Positions 1 through 10,080 of a stretch of 64,000 nucleotides of DNA are shown here, piece by piece (position 1 is the first letter of the stretch; each line of letters begins with the position of its first letter). The stretch comes from Haemaphysalis longicornis. Lineage: Eukaryota; Arthropoda; Arachnida; Ixodida; Ixodidae. Below the pieces are notes generated by a model. That model searched no databases and had not been told where the DNA came from. It worked only from the letters and a program-made list of their open reading frames with translations. The translations under genes and the position numbers were made by a program. The DNA lies in the NCBI GenBank assembly GCA_013339765.2, contig CM023453.1, positions 27,357,868 to 27,421,867 on the forward strand, written 5' to 3'.

Positions 1-1190
1 GCGACGAACATCCTAAAATTGGTTTTACGGCAGGTGTTATGAACAGGAGACACAACCCCTTTCGATCGCAAACTACCTTAGAAAACCTCTCATTTTAAAC
101 GGCAAGCGCACAAGAAACTGCTAATTGCATTATAAATTACCCTTCATAATGGAGTGGGGATAGAAAGGCACAGGCCGTCTTCCCCAAAGAATTCCAAGAA
201 GAAAAGTCATGCGGCGGCAATTCGACCTGCAGTAGCATGCGTCAGTGGACGGCTGCCAAGTTCGGAAGAGATGTCTCACGATGCCGCGGTATTAGCATGC
301 AGCGCGGAAGCGCCCTTGAGCCCCAATCTGCTTGCGACACTAGTCTATTCCTGGAGGACGGGACGCTAAAAGGGAAGTCCCCGGCCACCACTGCTGCCGT
401 GGAACACGCTGCCGCAACCTCCGGAAAAGAATGGAGTGGGAAGTCGAAGGGGAAAGGACACAACCTGACTTCTAAACAGGGAAGAAGAAGTTCGTAGCGA
501 AAGGGGCACGTGATCGTGACATGCCTCATCGTGTACGGTTCGCCAGTCTCACGGCCGTTCGCAAATGGCCCCGTCTGCGTGGCCAGACGAAGAGATCGGC
601 ACCTACTTCGAGACACGTCGCCAAGGACATGGCGATCTAGGTCGAGCATCCTCTTGTTGCCGGACCGAGCGTATGGTTCGTCCGGGCTGATTTGATGGAG
701 GTCGATTGGGTGGACCCTTGCACGGAAGCGGAGAGAAACACTCCGAATGATGGCCCGCTGGCGCAATCCTGTCGCGAACAAGACGTCCCAACAACTGAGG
801 CAGAGAATTGACCTTGATGTGAACGCCGTTTCGGAATTAACGGTGCCTTGTACGCGTTTTCCTACAGTTTCCGCAGCAGAGGTGATGAGACCTTGAGGTT
901 TGTAAGTGTGGGCATGAGGTAAAACTGGCGGAGGAGATAAGCATTTGGGCCGTTTAATAAAGTGGCGGAAGTTCGTGGAAGGATATGCCGTGTTCGTTAT
1001 ACATCGTAAAAGGTTTCGCCAGGATTTAGTCATACACGACGCGAGCCATGCAGTTTAAATGGTTAGAACTATTGCAGATTGTTTTACCATCCGAGTTCCA
1101 CCTTGGGGTTTCTCAAACACTTTACTTTGCCGCCGGTGAATGTTTTAATAGGTGAGTCTGCACACTGTCACTTTAAATAACTAACATTTA
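1..1190. other. Unassigned, no repeat recognised
   Basis: No tandem repeat, SINE or transposon end is visible here. The one notable feature is a minus-strand frame at 242-1033 that starts with ATG and stays open for 263 codons, unusually long for this window. Its translation is rich in Arg, Ser and Pro, with no signal peptide, repeat or domain that I recognise, and two shorter plus-strand frames overlap it. The stretch is richer in G+C than the AT-rich sequence downstream, which lowers stop-codon frequency and could explain an open frame by chance. It may also be a decayed transposon ORF. I assign no function. Confidence 0.3.
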
Positions 1191-1330
1191 TTCAAGGGCT
1201 CAGCTAAGAAACCAGCTTGTCCGTATGTGACACTTGATGTGTCGACCTTCCACCGCATGCGAAAGTGGCACCAATAAGAGGAGTTTTGGCCCTCATATTT
1301 TCCATAAAAGAGTGTTCACGTCCCGGCAAT

Positions 1331-1915
1331 GCACTTGCGTACAGCAGTAAAGCCGACTTAAAAGTTTTTGGTGGCATTCCTTAGGAGATCGGGGTTGTTG
1401 GAGGTCTTTAATACAAGGCTCACTGGCTTTCGTACTTTCCCTTGCGACCGTTAATATATATATCGCTAAAAATATCTGCCCAGCAAGGCACTTCTGTCTA
1501 GCAGTGCCGCCTACTCTGAAAGGCTAGGCATGTACAGCCATGTAGGATACATGGGGTACATGTTATAGACATATTTAATAAAAAGCCTCTCAGCCAACAC
1601 ACTAATATCAGACTTCATATATGACCCTAATTATAACTTCCTACCAAAGCAGTTATGTCTAGTAATGAAGCCGACTTCAAGGAGGCTAGGTATACAGCAT
1701 TCCGTGGGGAATGGATACATGTGGTCTTATGGGGTTTTAATAAAAGGCCTATGTCCTTCGTACTTCGGTATCAGACGGCTTATATGGCGCTTAATAAATA
1801 ATGTGTTCCTAACAATGCACCTCTATATAGTAGTGAAGCCTACTTTAAATGCGCTGGGTATATGGCAGAGTGGCTTCCGCATTTTCCCGACAATTACCCC
1901 TTGGGAGTTCCTATA
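1331..1915 (+). repeat. Degenerate ~160-bp tandem repeat
   Basis: A recognisable block recurs at 1331, 1488, 1649 and 1817, spaced 157, 161 and 168 bp. Each copy holds a GCAC/GCAG start, then a segment like AGTAGTGAAGCCGACTTTAA, then a GGTATA-type box; intervening parts share AATAAAAGGCCT and a run ending in TACATG. Copies are clearly diverged, so this is an old satellite-like array of at least four units. A weaker similar block may lie just upstream (about 1170-1330). A single dispersed unit of the same repeat lies at about 49866-50035, so the family is not confined to tandem form. Short frames inside it are not coding. Confidence 0.6.
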
Positions 1916-1934
1916 ATTTTAAAGCGAAGCTTTC

Positions 1935-2118
1935 TATTCCTCACTGATGCCATCCAGTGTGACGGCAGAAACGCACTGCAGGAAAGCCAACATACACAAC
2001 GGCTTTCCATGAAACCACATCAAGTGCCTCAAGAAAAAAAAACGCTACCCGTGGTCGGAATCGATCCTGGGTCTCCCGCCTTATGAAGCCGACGTCTATC
2101 TGATTGAGCCATTTCGAC
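1935..2118 (-). mobile_element. tRNA-derived SINE, minus strand
   Basis: Read on the minus strand, 2115-2042 resembles a tRNA-like head: an A-box-like TGGCTCAATCAG and, about 40 nt further, a B-box-like GGATCGATTCC, which are the internal RNA polymerase III promoter elements. The head is followed by a T-run (complement of the A-run at 2033-2042) and a non-tRNA body that ends near a short inverted repeat (GGAAAGCC near 1980, GGCTTTCC near 2000). No CCA end, mature intron or clean target duplication was found, so this is a SINE copy rather than a tRNA gene. It is not the Ruka-like family seen elsewhere in the window. Confidence 0.5.
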
Positions 2119-2984
2119 TCGGTCGAAGCGGTTTGGATTTTGGGCTTTGACTTTGACTCAGGTTGCAGCCAAAAAAGGGTCGCGTTTTATCCATATTTCT
2201 CTTAAGGAAGAGGCTTTAATTGTTTTTTTTTAATTAGAAACGTTTGTCCGGAACATCAGCAAAGATTGACGACATGCTTGTCTGAAGCTGATATGATCTT
2301 TGAACTTTAGCCTGACCAATCACGTTGCAGCTCGTCACATTACATCGGCGGGGAGGATTGAAGGAGGAGATGAGGGCGATGGGAAGGTGAAACAGCATAT
2401 CATTAACCTAAATCAAAACGAGAACATTTTCACGCTGATCCTTTCAACTTGTCCAGCAATTTTCTTTAAACGTTTTCTATGAGGAAGGTTTGCAGTCTTG
2501 GTTATTGTGTTGTATCACGTTTCCTGTTCGCAAAAGGGACGCTACTTTCTAAATCGAGCCGCAAAGCTCTTCCGTAAAGACAAATGATCCGTTCGATATA
2601 TACAAAAACAGCGTTGCCGTGTAAGCGCTCGCACAGTGGAAAAAGAAGATGTCTTAAATACGCTCTCATAGCTAGGGGTTACCAACTCTTCAATGAAGTT
2701 GGGAAAGGGGGGGGGGGGGGGGCAGCGTAGCCTAACATAGGGAACCAACAAAATCAGTTTTTTATTGCTTTATCTTCCAGACGAATTCATAGTATTTTAT
2801 TGTCGAGGCCTCTTGAAGTGCTACTTAATATGGTGACATGCTGCTCGCAACAATTGTTCTTGGTCGAGAGTATACTCGTAAAAGTTGTCGCACTTCAGGC
2901 GGAAGTTCGGCTTTGCCTGCAGCTCTGCCTGGACCGTAGAGTGACGCGCCTTGTTGAGTGTGCCTTGTGCAGCAACACAATTTC
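2119..2984. other. Unassigned
   Basis: AT-rich single-copy-looking sequence with T-runs near 2221-2230 and the G-run listed separately. No coding signal, transposon end or RNA gene is recognised. Confidence 0.4.
2707..2722 (+). repeat. Poly-G run, 16 bp
   Basis: An uninterrupted run of 16 G. Such runs are hard to sequence, so the exact length is uncertain. It breaks the only frame that crosses it. Confidence 0.9.
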
Positions 2985-3109
2985 TAACTGCTCCGGTCCG
3001 CTACAAATCCGGGACATATAGCTGCCCCGACAGGGACTGGCGCGGGACTCGGGACGTTCTGTGAAAAGTCGGGACAGTTTCGCGAAATCCGGGACGGTTG
3101 ATCACCCTA
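2985..3109 (-). mobile_element. hAT-like transposon end (GTCCCG repeats)
   Basis: Read on the minus strand from about 3109, the sequence starts TAGGGTGATCAACCGTCCCG and continues with several spaced GTCCCG words (complement CGGGAC at five or so places between 3012 and 3092). Many hAT-superfamily elements begin with CAGGGTGNCCAACC followed by subterminal repeats of this type; that is family knowledge, and the match here is inexact. I found no partner end or 8-bp target duplication, so this looks like a solo or truncated end. Confidence 0.4.
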
Positions 3110-3511
3110 CTCATTTGACCAGGCGAAATCGTGGCACCTGCAAGGCTGTGGACAGGGTAAGAAAGCGACAATGTTGATCAGAGTCGTTGATTGGGCAGCC
3201 ACTGTGTGGTGGTATTACCGCCACACTCTCGTGGAGATGATTGGTCTCTGTACGTCATCATCTTGCCCCTTCCGCTCCAGACTCATTCCACGCTGTAAAT
3301 GTGCGGCGAAGAGAGGAGCTTGTTTTGAGGCCATATCGCGACATTATCGCGTTTTCCCCGCTATACAGACGGCGCACGCAAGGAACGCACGTGACAACCG
3401 CTTGTTTACCTGCTGATCTGCATGGGCACTCCGAGTATAAAGATAACGCCAAGGATTGTTACGAGCTACACTCACAGATGGCCAGGTGGCGCCACCTCGC
3501 TCGCTTCTATT

Positions 3512-3741
3512 GATTATAGGGTTTAACGCGCCGACGCAACGCAGGCGATGAGGCGCGCCGTAGTGGAGGGCTCCGGATTAATTTTGACCGCCTGGGGATC
3601 TTTAACGTGCGCCGAAATCTAGAACACACGGGCGTTTTTGCTTTCCCCTCCATCAGAAAAGCGTCCGCCGCGGCCGGGAATCGAACCCGCGACCTCGGGC
3701 TCAGCAGCACAACGCCCTAGCCACTGAGCCACCGCGGCGGG
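3512..3741 (-). mobile_element. Ruka-like tRNA-derived SINE
   Basis: A full-length copy on the minus strand. The tRNA-like head runs from 3741 down to about 3668, with the A box TGGCTCAGTGG and B box GGTTCGATTCC that drive RNA polymerase III transcription. It continues into the family-specific body (CATCAGAAAAG-type box, GATTTCGGCGCACGTTAAAG-type box, GGATCCCCAGG-like segment, and CGTCGGCGCGTTAAACCCTA) and ends in the TATAATCA-type tail at 3512. The same body occurs at 41901, 44927 and 55287. I recognise it as Ruka-like, a family reported from ixodid ticks. No clean target duplication was identified. Several short open frames across it are artefacts of the repeat. Confidence 0.9.
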
Positions 3742-4239
3742 TCAGCTTCAAAATTCTCTGCGTCCGCACGCACCTGAACCTTAGACATGACGCTACGCCC
3801 AGTATATACGATAACATAGATTTACACGGACACGTAAGGCTGATTTGATACTTGGGATACGAAAGCCATATGGCTTCCCTTGGCAATACGTATCAAATAC
3901 TTTACTTCTACGCAATAGTTACTCTTTTTTTTAAGCGTAAGCTTTTATAGTGGGACAGATGTCATTCTGTCAGAAAAACTGTTGCCTTTCCCTGTATACG
4001 GGTTGGTCGACCGAAAAGCTCGGGTAAGACCTCTGGACACACCGCCACAAGTCCGTAAAACCGGGATTCCATTGTGTCAAAACGGTTACTTGAAAATTGC
4101 GATAAAGGAGCGGTCTAGATAAGAAAATACACGCATCGATTATGAAGAAGGAGCAAAATAGGATACGTTTATCTCATAAACCACGAATCGGTATACATTT
4201 AGATCGTTCGTAGATGCGTTCAAGTAGTGCGCAAAATTG
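3742..4239. other. Unassigned
   Basis: AT-rich sequence without a recognised repeat, promoter or coding frame. Confidence 0.4.
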
Positions 4240-4870
4240 TCACATGGGTTAGTTCTTCCTTTACGATTTGGGTCTTTGAAGGTTTGGCGATCATTGGACG
4301 CACTTTCAGCGAACGTTGGACGTACAGGGGGATTAAAAGAAATACGAACAACGTAGCACACAGCCTCCGACGTGTGCCGCACTCTCCTCGCTGCACTGTC
4401 AGTAAACTGCGCGCATGCGTAGTTCTCTCAGGGCGTTTTAGAGTGTGGCCTACTGTTGCGGGAAATGCTTGCTAAGGAAGCGACGCCAGTCATTTATTTT
4501 GAGGCGTTTTTTTATGCTCTGTCACCACTGACCATCGTGTTATCTACTAAATTCGGGAGCCAAGCGCGCAGCAAACTGATTGCAGCTAGCATGATGCCCT
4601 CCGACGATCACCCTTCTCAATGGGACACAACGGGAAAACGCGCTAAAAATAAACGACCGGCGTTGTTTCTTCATCAAGCACTTCCCATAAATGCAGGCCA
4701 CACTCTCAAACGCCCTCGAAGAAGTGCGCATGCGCGCAGTTTACTGACTTTGAAGCCAGATGGGGCAGCATGCGTCAGAGGCTGTGCGCTCCGTTGTTCG
4801 CATTTCTTTTGATCCTTCCTGTACCTCTTGCTTTCGCGATTCTCCAAACTTTATTTAGGAAGGGATGGCA
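4240..4870. mobile_element. ~630-bp imperfect palindrome (foldback-type)
   Basis: The left half (about 4240-4510) and right half (about 4640-4870) are imperfect reverse complements. Matched blocks include AAAAGAAATACGAACAAC (4335) with its counterpart at about 4790-4812, CAGTAAACTGCGCGCATGCG (4400) with its counterpart near 4725-4745, and GGCGTTTTAGAGTGTGGCCT (4433) with its counterpart near 4690-4715. The homology continues inward through a GACGCC-GTCATTTATTTT block near 4482, so almost the entire element is one fold. No terminal target duplication was seen. It is probably a non-autonomous foldback or MITE element; the mismatches show it is old. Confidence 0.65.
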
Positions 4871-5077
4871 AATCTTTATTTGCTTTCGCTTTCTTCGTCT
4901 TTCGGCACTCATTACTTCGACGGGCAGGCTGGCGACACTTCAAGCCACAGCTTCCCAAGAATCAATGTTCCTCCGTGTATGGCGGGTACCTGTTTTACTC
5001 ACGTGCCTTTACGTACACCTGTTACGCGGCGCGTACTAGGCAAACTCCTGTTTCCAGCCGCTGTGAACGTACGGGGC

Positions 5078-5145
5078 AGCACGGTGGTAAAGCACTCAGC
5101 TCCTATTCTGAAGACTCCGTTTTAATTCCCAGACGATCTAAAATC
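5078..5145 (+). mobile_element. Possible tRNA-like SINE head
   Basis: A box-like TGGTAAAGCAC at about 5085 and a B box-like GTTTTAATTCC at about 5121 are spaced as in tRNA-derived SINEs. The rest of a tRNA fold is poor and no second copy in the window supports it, so the call is tentative. Confidence 0.3.
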
Positions 5146-5227
5146 TGCCTCATTTACTCATTACATCGGCGGCCATTTTCTATGCGGGACAAACATGGCA
5201 GCACCGGCTTTTCGCACAATGGGGCAC

Positions 5228-5667
5228 TTAAAGGGACACTGCAACAGTTCCGATAAATGCTTTCTCTCTTTCCTTCGCGTCTGGAAGCATTGTGAAAGCG
5301 ATAGTTATCGCCAGCACGGAGCAACACTGCATGATTTGCTCATCGCCGCAGACCCACGGTCCGTTCCTGCTTTGCTTTCGCAGCTTTGTTTTCGCGAATG
5401 GCCATCCTAAAGCGTTTATAGCTTCGACTGAAAAGAAGCCGGCCAATGACTCCTGCATTGGTGTATGACGTAATTGAAGCGTTTGAAGAACGCCAGGACC
5501 GGGAAAGAGAGAGAAATGCTTTGAGCAAGTTCTAAGTTACCTGATGGGCATAGAGCAGAAATTCTTGGCTGAGGAACTTGTGACCCCCTATTTTAAGTGC
5601 TGGGTGTGTTTGTTTACTGCTTTCTGAAAGTATTTAGAATTTAGAAAGTGTTGCACGGTCCCTTTAA
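5228..5667. mobile_element. MITE with TTAA target duplication (piggyBac-like)
   Basis: The element occupies 5232-5663 (432 bp). It begins AGGGACACTGCAACA and its right end, read in reverse complement, is AGGGACCGTGCAACA: 15-bp terminal inverted repeats with two mismatches. It is flanked on both sides by TTAA (5228-5231 and 5664-5667). TTAA duplication is the hallmark of piggyBac-superfamily transposition, so I infer a non-autonomous piggyBac-type MITE. The interior encodes no transposase; frames within are short and unrecognised. The assignment would fail if other genomic copies showed a different duplication. Confidence 0.7.
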
Positions 5668-5859
5668 GCCTTTCGTCTTTAAAAGCTCGCCCTTTCAAAC
5701 ATGCCGAAATGCGAGGACAAAAACTTCGTGTTACGACCCAAATTGAACACTGGTAGTGTCCGCTAGTTCAATACGCCGTTGAAATTTCCTACTTCGATCC
5801 TTCCTGTGTACAACCCTGTCAAGGAAACGAACCTTCAGATATAGAGAAGAACGGACAGG

Positions 5860-6540
5860 AACACGGCACCAGGCGCACCGACGAAAAACAAATCCGGAGC
5901 GAATGTGCTCCCCCCAAAACCTCGTCGCCCGCTGGCACGGTATCCCCTAACCGGCACACTCCGCCCCAAGCACCAGACGTGGGGTGCACACAGACGCACA
6001 GTTCAACGACGGCGGCAGACAGAGCTAGCGGCAAGTTCAACGCCCTCAGCGCAGGCAGTCTACCTCAGCGGATACCACCTCAGAGTGCCAAGGCAAGGCA
6101 GCAAAAAGGGCCCCATCACCCAGGGCTATAAATACCGAGCCCGACACACGTCTAGATGCCCGCGCGGGCGTGCGAAAGCGCGTGTCTGCGGCACGCGTTC
6201 GTTGGCAATGCGACACTGCCGCCTCCGAGACGGCGGGAAAGCACCGGTCGTGCTCCTGGCGGCGGCAGCGCCGCTGCACGACAAGCGAAGAGGCGGCCGC
6301 GTTCGGGCGTGTCGCCGTCTGGCAGGGCTCACCTGCAAAAGATCCCGCCGGATGGTTGGATATCGAATGGCACGGGATCGAGATACTCAACACCGTGTGC
6401 AAATAGAACCGTTCCTGGCATTTCCTCAGTCACTCCTCGACACCGGCAAGATGACGAGGCCTCGCGGTTTCTTTCTGTCCGCTGTTTCCGTTCGAGCCAT
6501 CGGCTACCTCATACTTGAATTTCTAGCCTTCTAGAATAAA
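5860..6540. other. GC-rich island, possible promoter/LTR or exon region
   Basis: A sharply bounded GC- and CpG-rich block within AT-rich flanks. It contains a TATA motif (6127-6134), an open plus-strand frame across much of it (5905-6534, 209 codons), an ATG frame from 6156 (120 codons), and an AATAAA at 6535-6540. The order TATA then AATAAA would fit a retrotransposon LTR; the CpG density would also fit a host promoter with a first exon. I recognise no protein domain in any frame, and opposite-strand frames overlap, so none is called as a gene. Confidence 0.35.
6127..6134 (+). promoter_or_regulatory. TATA-like motif TATAAATA
   Basis: A consensus TATA motif preceded by GC-rich sequence and followed about 30 bp later by CTAGATGCCC. 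Position within the GC-rich island makes a core promoter plausible, but no transcript start or downstream gene is confirmed. Confidence 0.3.
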
Positions 6541-8660
6541 TAATTACGTTTAGCCCAAGTTTCCTTAGGGCCCAGAGCAATGCCGGTTTTATCCAAAAGG
6601 AGCATGCCTTTTTGCCCCTTTGTCGTGAATGCAGTGAACAATGGCCGGCAGAAGAAAGCGGGTCGCCGCCGTTTGTGGTCGCCGTCATTTCTTGATGCAT
6701 CTCTGCCGCCGCGCCCCTGAGCACAGGTCTCTTGTGCTGGTCATATGTCTGTTGTGTTTCGCAGACGTCGGGGAATTAGTACCGGTCTCTGTGTGCAAAG
6801 TTTCAGGCTGTGCATGCAAGAACGGAGATATGGGCCTGTTGTTGATTAGGCTTGAGGTGCACCTCCCCTGGACGGACATGAACAGAGGAGCCAACCTCAC
6901 GGGATGAACACTGTTTGAGTTAGGTTAAATTCTGCAGGGCATTTATGAGAAAGCTTTAGACATGTTCAACATCTTTGTCCTGAAAGGAACCATTTTAGCC
7001 CTGGACTGCGCTGGCGCCTATTTAATTTACGCGGTCGACAGAATTACATTAATGCGCATGCGCAGCACAGTCCAGAACATGCCAAAATGGTATTGAGCTT
7101 AAGGAATAAAAGGTATATATATCCTCTTTACTCAAAGGGTTCAGTGATGCCGCTCGCCTTTCTGGGCCGTTATCTGCGCGACAAATTGCCTGAGCGAGAC
7201 ACAACAGCGCGAAAGGTTGACGAAGACTTACAAACGCAGGACAAGCGCCGTCCACTCATAAGTCGCGAGAAATATTATTGGGAACGAAAACAGCCTACGG
7301 TGACCACAGAGGTCAGACTGGCGCTGTTATACCGGAAGGTTAGTCGATCGTAAAAGGGAAAGAAGGTGAAAGCTTGGATTCAAGACTTGCTGTCGCACTG
7401 CCTCCACTCCACACCAAACTGAGTAGAGCTCATCTCCATGTGGAGTTGAGGACATTTATGTGTTTCCAAGCCGCCACTCACTTGACAAGTGGAGATTTCT
7501 CACTTAACATGTGTGCTTGTACAATGCGTGCTGCTTCCATCTGCGCTGACATTGTTTTTGGCCGCTTCACAGCCTTAAAATGATCAAGTCACTCCCATTG
7601 GTACATGTCTCAAAAAGCGGGCTTCTATTGCACGCGTACGCTTTGGTTCTGAAATCCCGCTTATGGGTCAAGCGCGGTGGTAAAAGAAGCTTGCGAAGTC
7701 CGGGAGCAACGTCTTCTGTCTACTACCGCACTGAACAGTGCGTGGTAGGCTTTGTACCGAACGCTTTGGTGCCGAACTGCATTTAGTGCTTTCGATGTCT
7801 AAAATACTGAAAAAGTAGGTCAGCCTAGACCTACTTCCTCAGCACTTTAGAGATCACCAAAGGCATCAAATGCAGTTCGGAATAGAAACACATAAATAAG
7901 GCTTCGTTCGCTGCTCCCGCGTTTGACAAGCTTTACTCCTCGGCAATAAGCGCTTTACTTCACTGAAGTGTCATCATTCTGTTGAAAGTGCATTAAGAAC
8001 CAGAAATTGAGGGCTTTGCTTTACAGTAATTTGCACGACAATCCTTGGCCGGCATACTTGGCCTATGGTTTTCGAAGTGTATCATCGTCATAAGGAATTT
8101 TTTTCACCAGAGCTCGTATTTCACGACATTCCCCTGTATGATGGGTTCAATAAATAGTGAACTCGCACCATAACTCTATACAGGTAAGTAATTTCACTAC
8201 GCTTCTGGCGCTCTGAAAGTATTTACTGAGTGCCATTTGCGGCGGTTATTTCGTAAAAGAGAATACCGTATGTCCGTGCACTTATAGAAACAGTATATGA
8301 TTACATAAACCGTAAACTGTGACGCCAGAATCCACAGAGTTCGTTGGAGCACTTTCAAAAAAAGAAAACCGTTCTTTACTTTATTTTTGTATGTAATAAA
8401 AAATAAACGCATCTGGCGTTTTATTTGGACACGTGCATTTTTAAAGTGCGCGAACTCCAACTTAGTAACAATTATGATACAGGCAGCGTCAATGCCTCAG
8501 GCCGTACGCTTGGTTCCGATGTTGATTTCGTCCAGCTTTTCTTTGGTGAACAAGAGCAGTAGAAATACTTATACGGATTATAAAGGTAGATGTGAGTACA
8601 ACCACATGTTTTACCGCTAGCGGGTATATGCACCGCAAACGGCAGGTAATTAAAAGTTAT
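6541..8660. other. Unassigned apart from one hairpin
   Basis: No transposon ends, SINE heads or coding signal were recognised. Short overlapping frames at 6641-6907 and 7087-7353 have no recognisable domain. The hairpin at 7772-7880 is listed separately. Confidence 0.4.
7772..7880. repeat. Imperfect ~50-bp-arm hairpin
   Basis: The left arm starts CCGAACTGCATTT at 7772 and the right arm ends AAATGCAGTTCGG at 7880; the inner stem is AAGTAGGTC (7814) with GACCTACTT (7828), separated by a 5-nt loop. Intermediate segments pair with several mismatches and bulges. It could be a short MITE or an RNA hairpin; there are no TIR-flanking duplications that decide between them. Confidence 0.5.
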
Positions 8661-8879
8661 TAGTGTTTTATCATAGCGGGTAGCGTATGCTGCGATAGCG
8701 GAGATGGGTAGCGGGACACGACTGCGCATGCGCGCATTCGTCTTTCTGGAATGAATGCGGGCATTCGTTACGGCGATGGGCGGACCCCGCACCGTTCCCG
8801 CACGAGCATGCGCTGTCGGGTCCCGCTACCCGCTGCCGCAAGAGTAGCATGCACTACCCGCTATGCGAAAACACCACTA
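8661..8879. mobile_element. Palindromic MITE, ~220 bp
   Basis: The left arm begins TAGTGTTTTATCATAGCGGG at 8661; the right end at 8879, read in reverse complement, begins TAGTGGTGTTTTCGCATAGC. Arms of about 80 nt continue through GGTAGCGGGACACGAC and its counterpart GTCGGGTCCCGCTACC (8816-8831). The middle holds GC-rich sequence with GCATGCGC words. This is a terminal-inverted-repeat, non-coding element. A target duplication is not evident, so the superfamily is left open. Confidence 0.6.
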
Positions 8880-9467
8880 GCGAAGCAATCAAGCCGGCCT
8901 TCGGCTTTACTGGTCGTACTTTCGGCCCATTCTCCTTGGTGGCGACACCTCACGGCTTCACTAGTTGGTGGGTGGCGCTTGCTCTTCACGATTTTTGATG
9001 TTCCCTCGGCGCGAGAAGAAAAAAAGAAAACGCGGAAGGAGAAGGGAGAGCTTTAATTGTTTATGTTTATGCTAATAGGGCACCATTTGTCGTCTAACAA
9101 AAGTTGAACGAGCTTCGAAAACGTACCTTTCAATTGAAACAAAAAAAAGTCATTTAGCCCATCGTGTCACCGCAAAGAAGTATTTTGCTTCATTATGAGC
9201 TTTTTCGGCTGTGCGAGCCTTGAACTTACGAAATAATATAGCGCCAGTAATATCTAAACGCAATTAGCTTAATACACGAGTCCTATTATGTATTGCTCGC
9301 TGCGCAGCATTATTCTGATCCGTATTGTCAACCTTATAGAAAACCACATCAGGATCAACAAGTGTGCATATAACAGTGAATAGATCACTGTGCAGAGATT
9401 TTGTGCGACATATAAGGATTAAAAGCAGAGCCAGCGATAGAGCCTCAAAATCGTTGAAGACTACGCG
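8880..9467. other. Unassigned
   Basis: AT-rich sequence without recognised features. Short A-runs occur near 9143 and 9470. Confidence 0.4.
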
Positions 9468-9995
9468 ACAAAAAAAAAAAATGCCGCTATCTACTTACTT
9501 CGCGCAAACGTTTCTCGTCTCTCCCGCCCACCTCTCACACTCGTGTCCTCCCCAGTCGCTCCTTCCACGAAAAACACGGTGGATGTTTGCTTAAGTCAAT
9601 TCAATTTCGCCGCGTTCCACTGCTCCAAGTGCGTGCCACGCGCCATCTACTGGAGCCTTTCGTTACCGTTGGACTTGTTCGAAGGCCACCATAAGGCCTA
9701 CTGTCGCGCGCGAGCGCTTTTTTGTATTTTTTGGTCGAAACATTTTTTTCAGGGCTTATTTTTTTATTTGCGCGAAAAATTAAGCAGCCTTGCATTTTTA
9801 ATTGCAGGAACACTGCAGATATCACTATGTTTTGATTTTTTGCCTCAAATATGCCTAATGTTTTCTTTTTGCTGTATAGTGTTGACAACTATGAACATTA
9901 CCACCCCATTTAGTCATTTGTAAATATTTTGCCTATACAAACGCCTCGTTCAAGAATTATTTTACCTTTTGACCTGGCGGCTGAATCGAGAGGAC

Positions 9996-10026
<31 letters not shown>

Positions 10027-10080
10027 CAGACAGACAACATTTTCGCGTTTATGTAGGCCAAGAAGGACTATCCTCTTTAA
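9468..10080 (+). mobile_element. Unclassified repeat family U1, copy 1
   Basis: First of four related copies in the window (others 11697-12332, 49133-49847, and 58559-59150 on the minus strand). Shared blocks in order: a pyrimidine-rich CTCTCCCGCCCACCTCTCAC region, a CACGGT...TTTGCT box, CATCTACTGGAGCCTTTCGT, a TTTTTAATT(A)-(G)GAACACTGCA box, a GACAACTATGAACATT-like box, GGCTGAATCGAG, an internal CAGA microsatellite (about 9998-10036), and a 3' end CCAAGAAGGACTATCCTCTTTAA. In better-preserved copies the end contains AAAGACTATCGTCTTT, a 6-bp hairpin. No terminal inverted repeats or ORF were found, so the class is unknown. Confidence 0.65.

Noticed and set aside
3668..3741. Possible tRNA gene on the minus strand (also at 44931, 55290, 26228)
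   Set aside because: A and B boxes are present, but each is followed by the same non-tRNA body and tail, so these are SINE heads.
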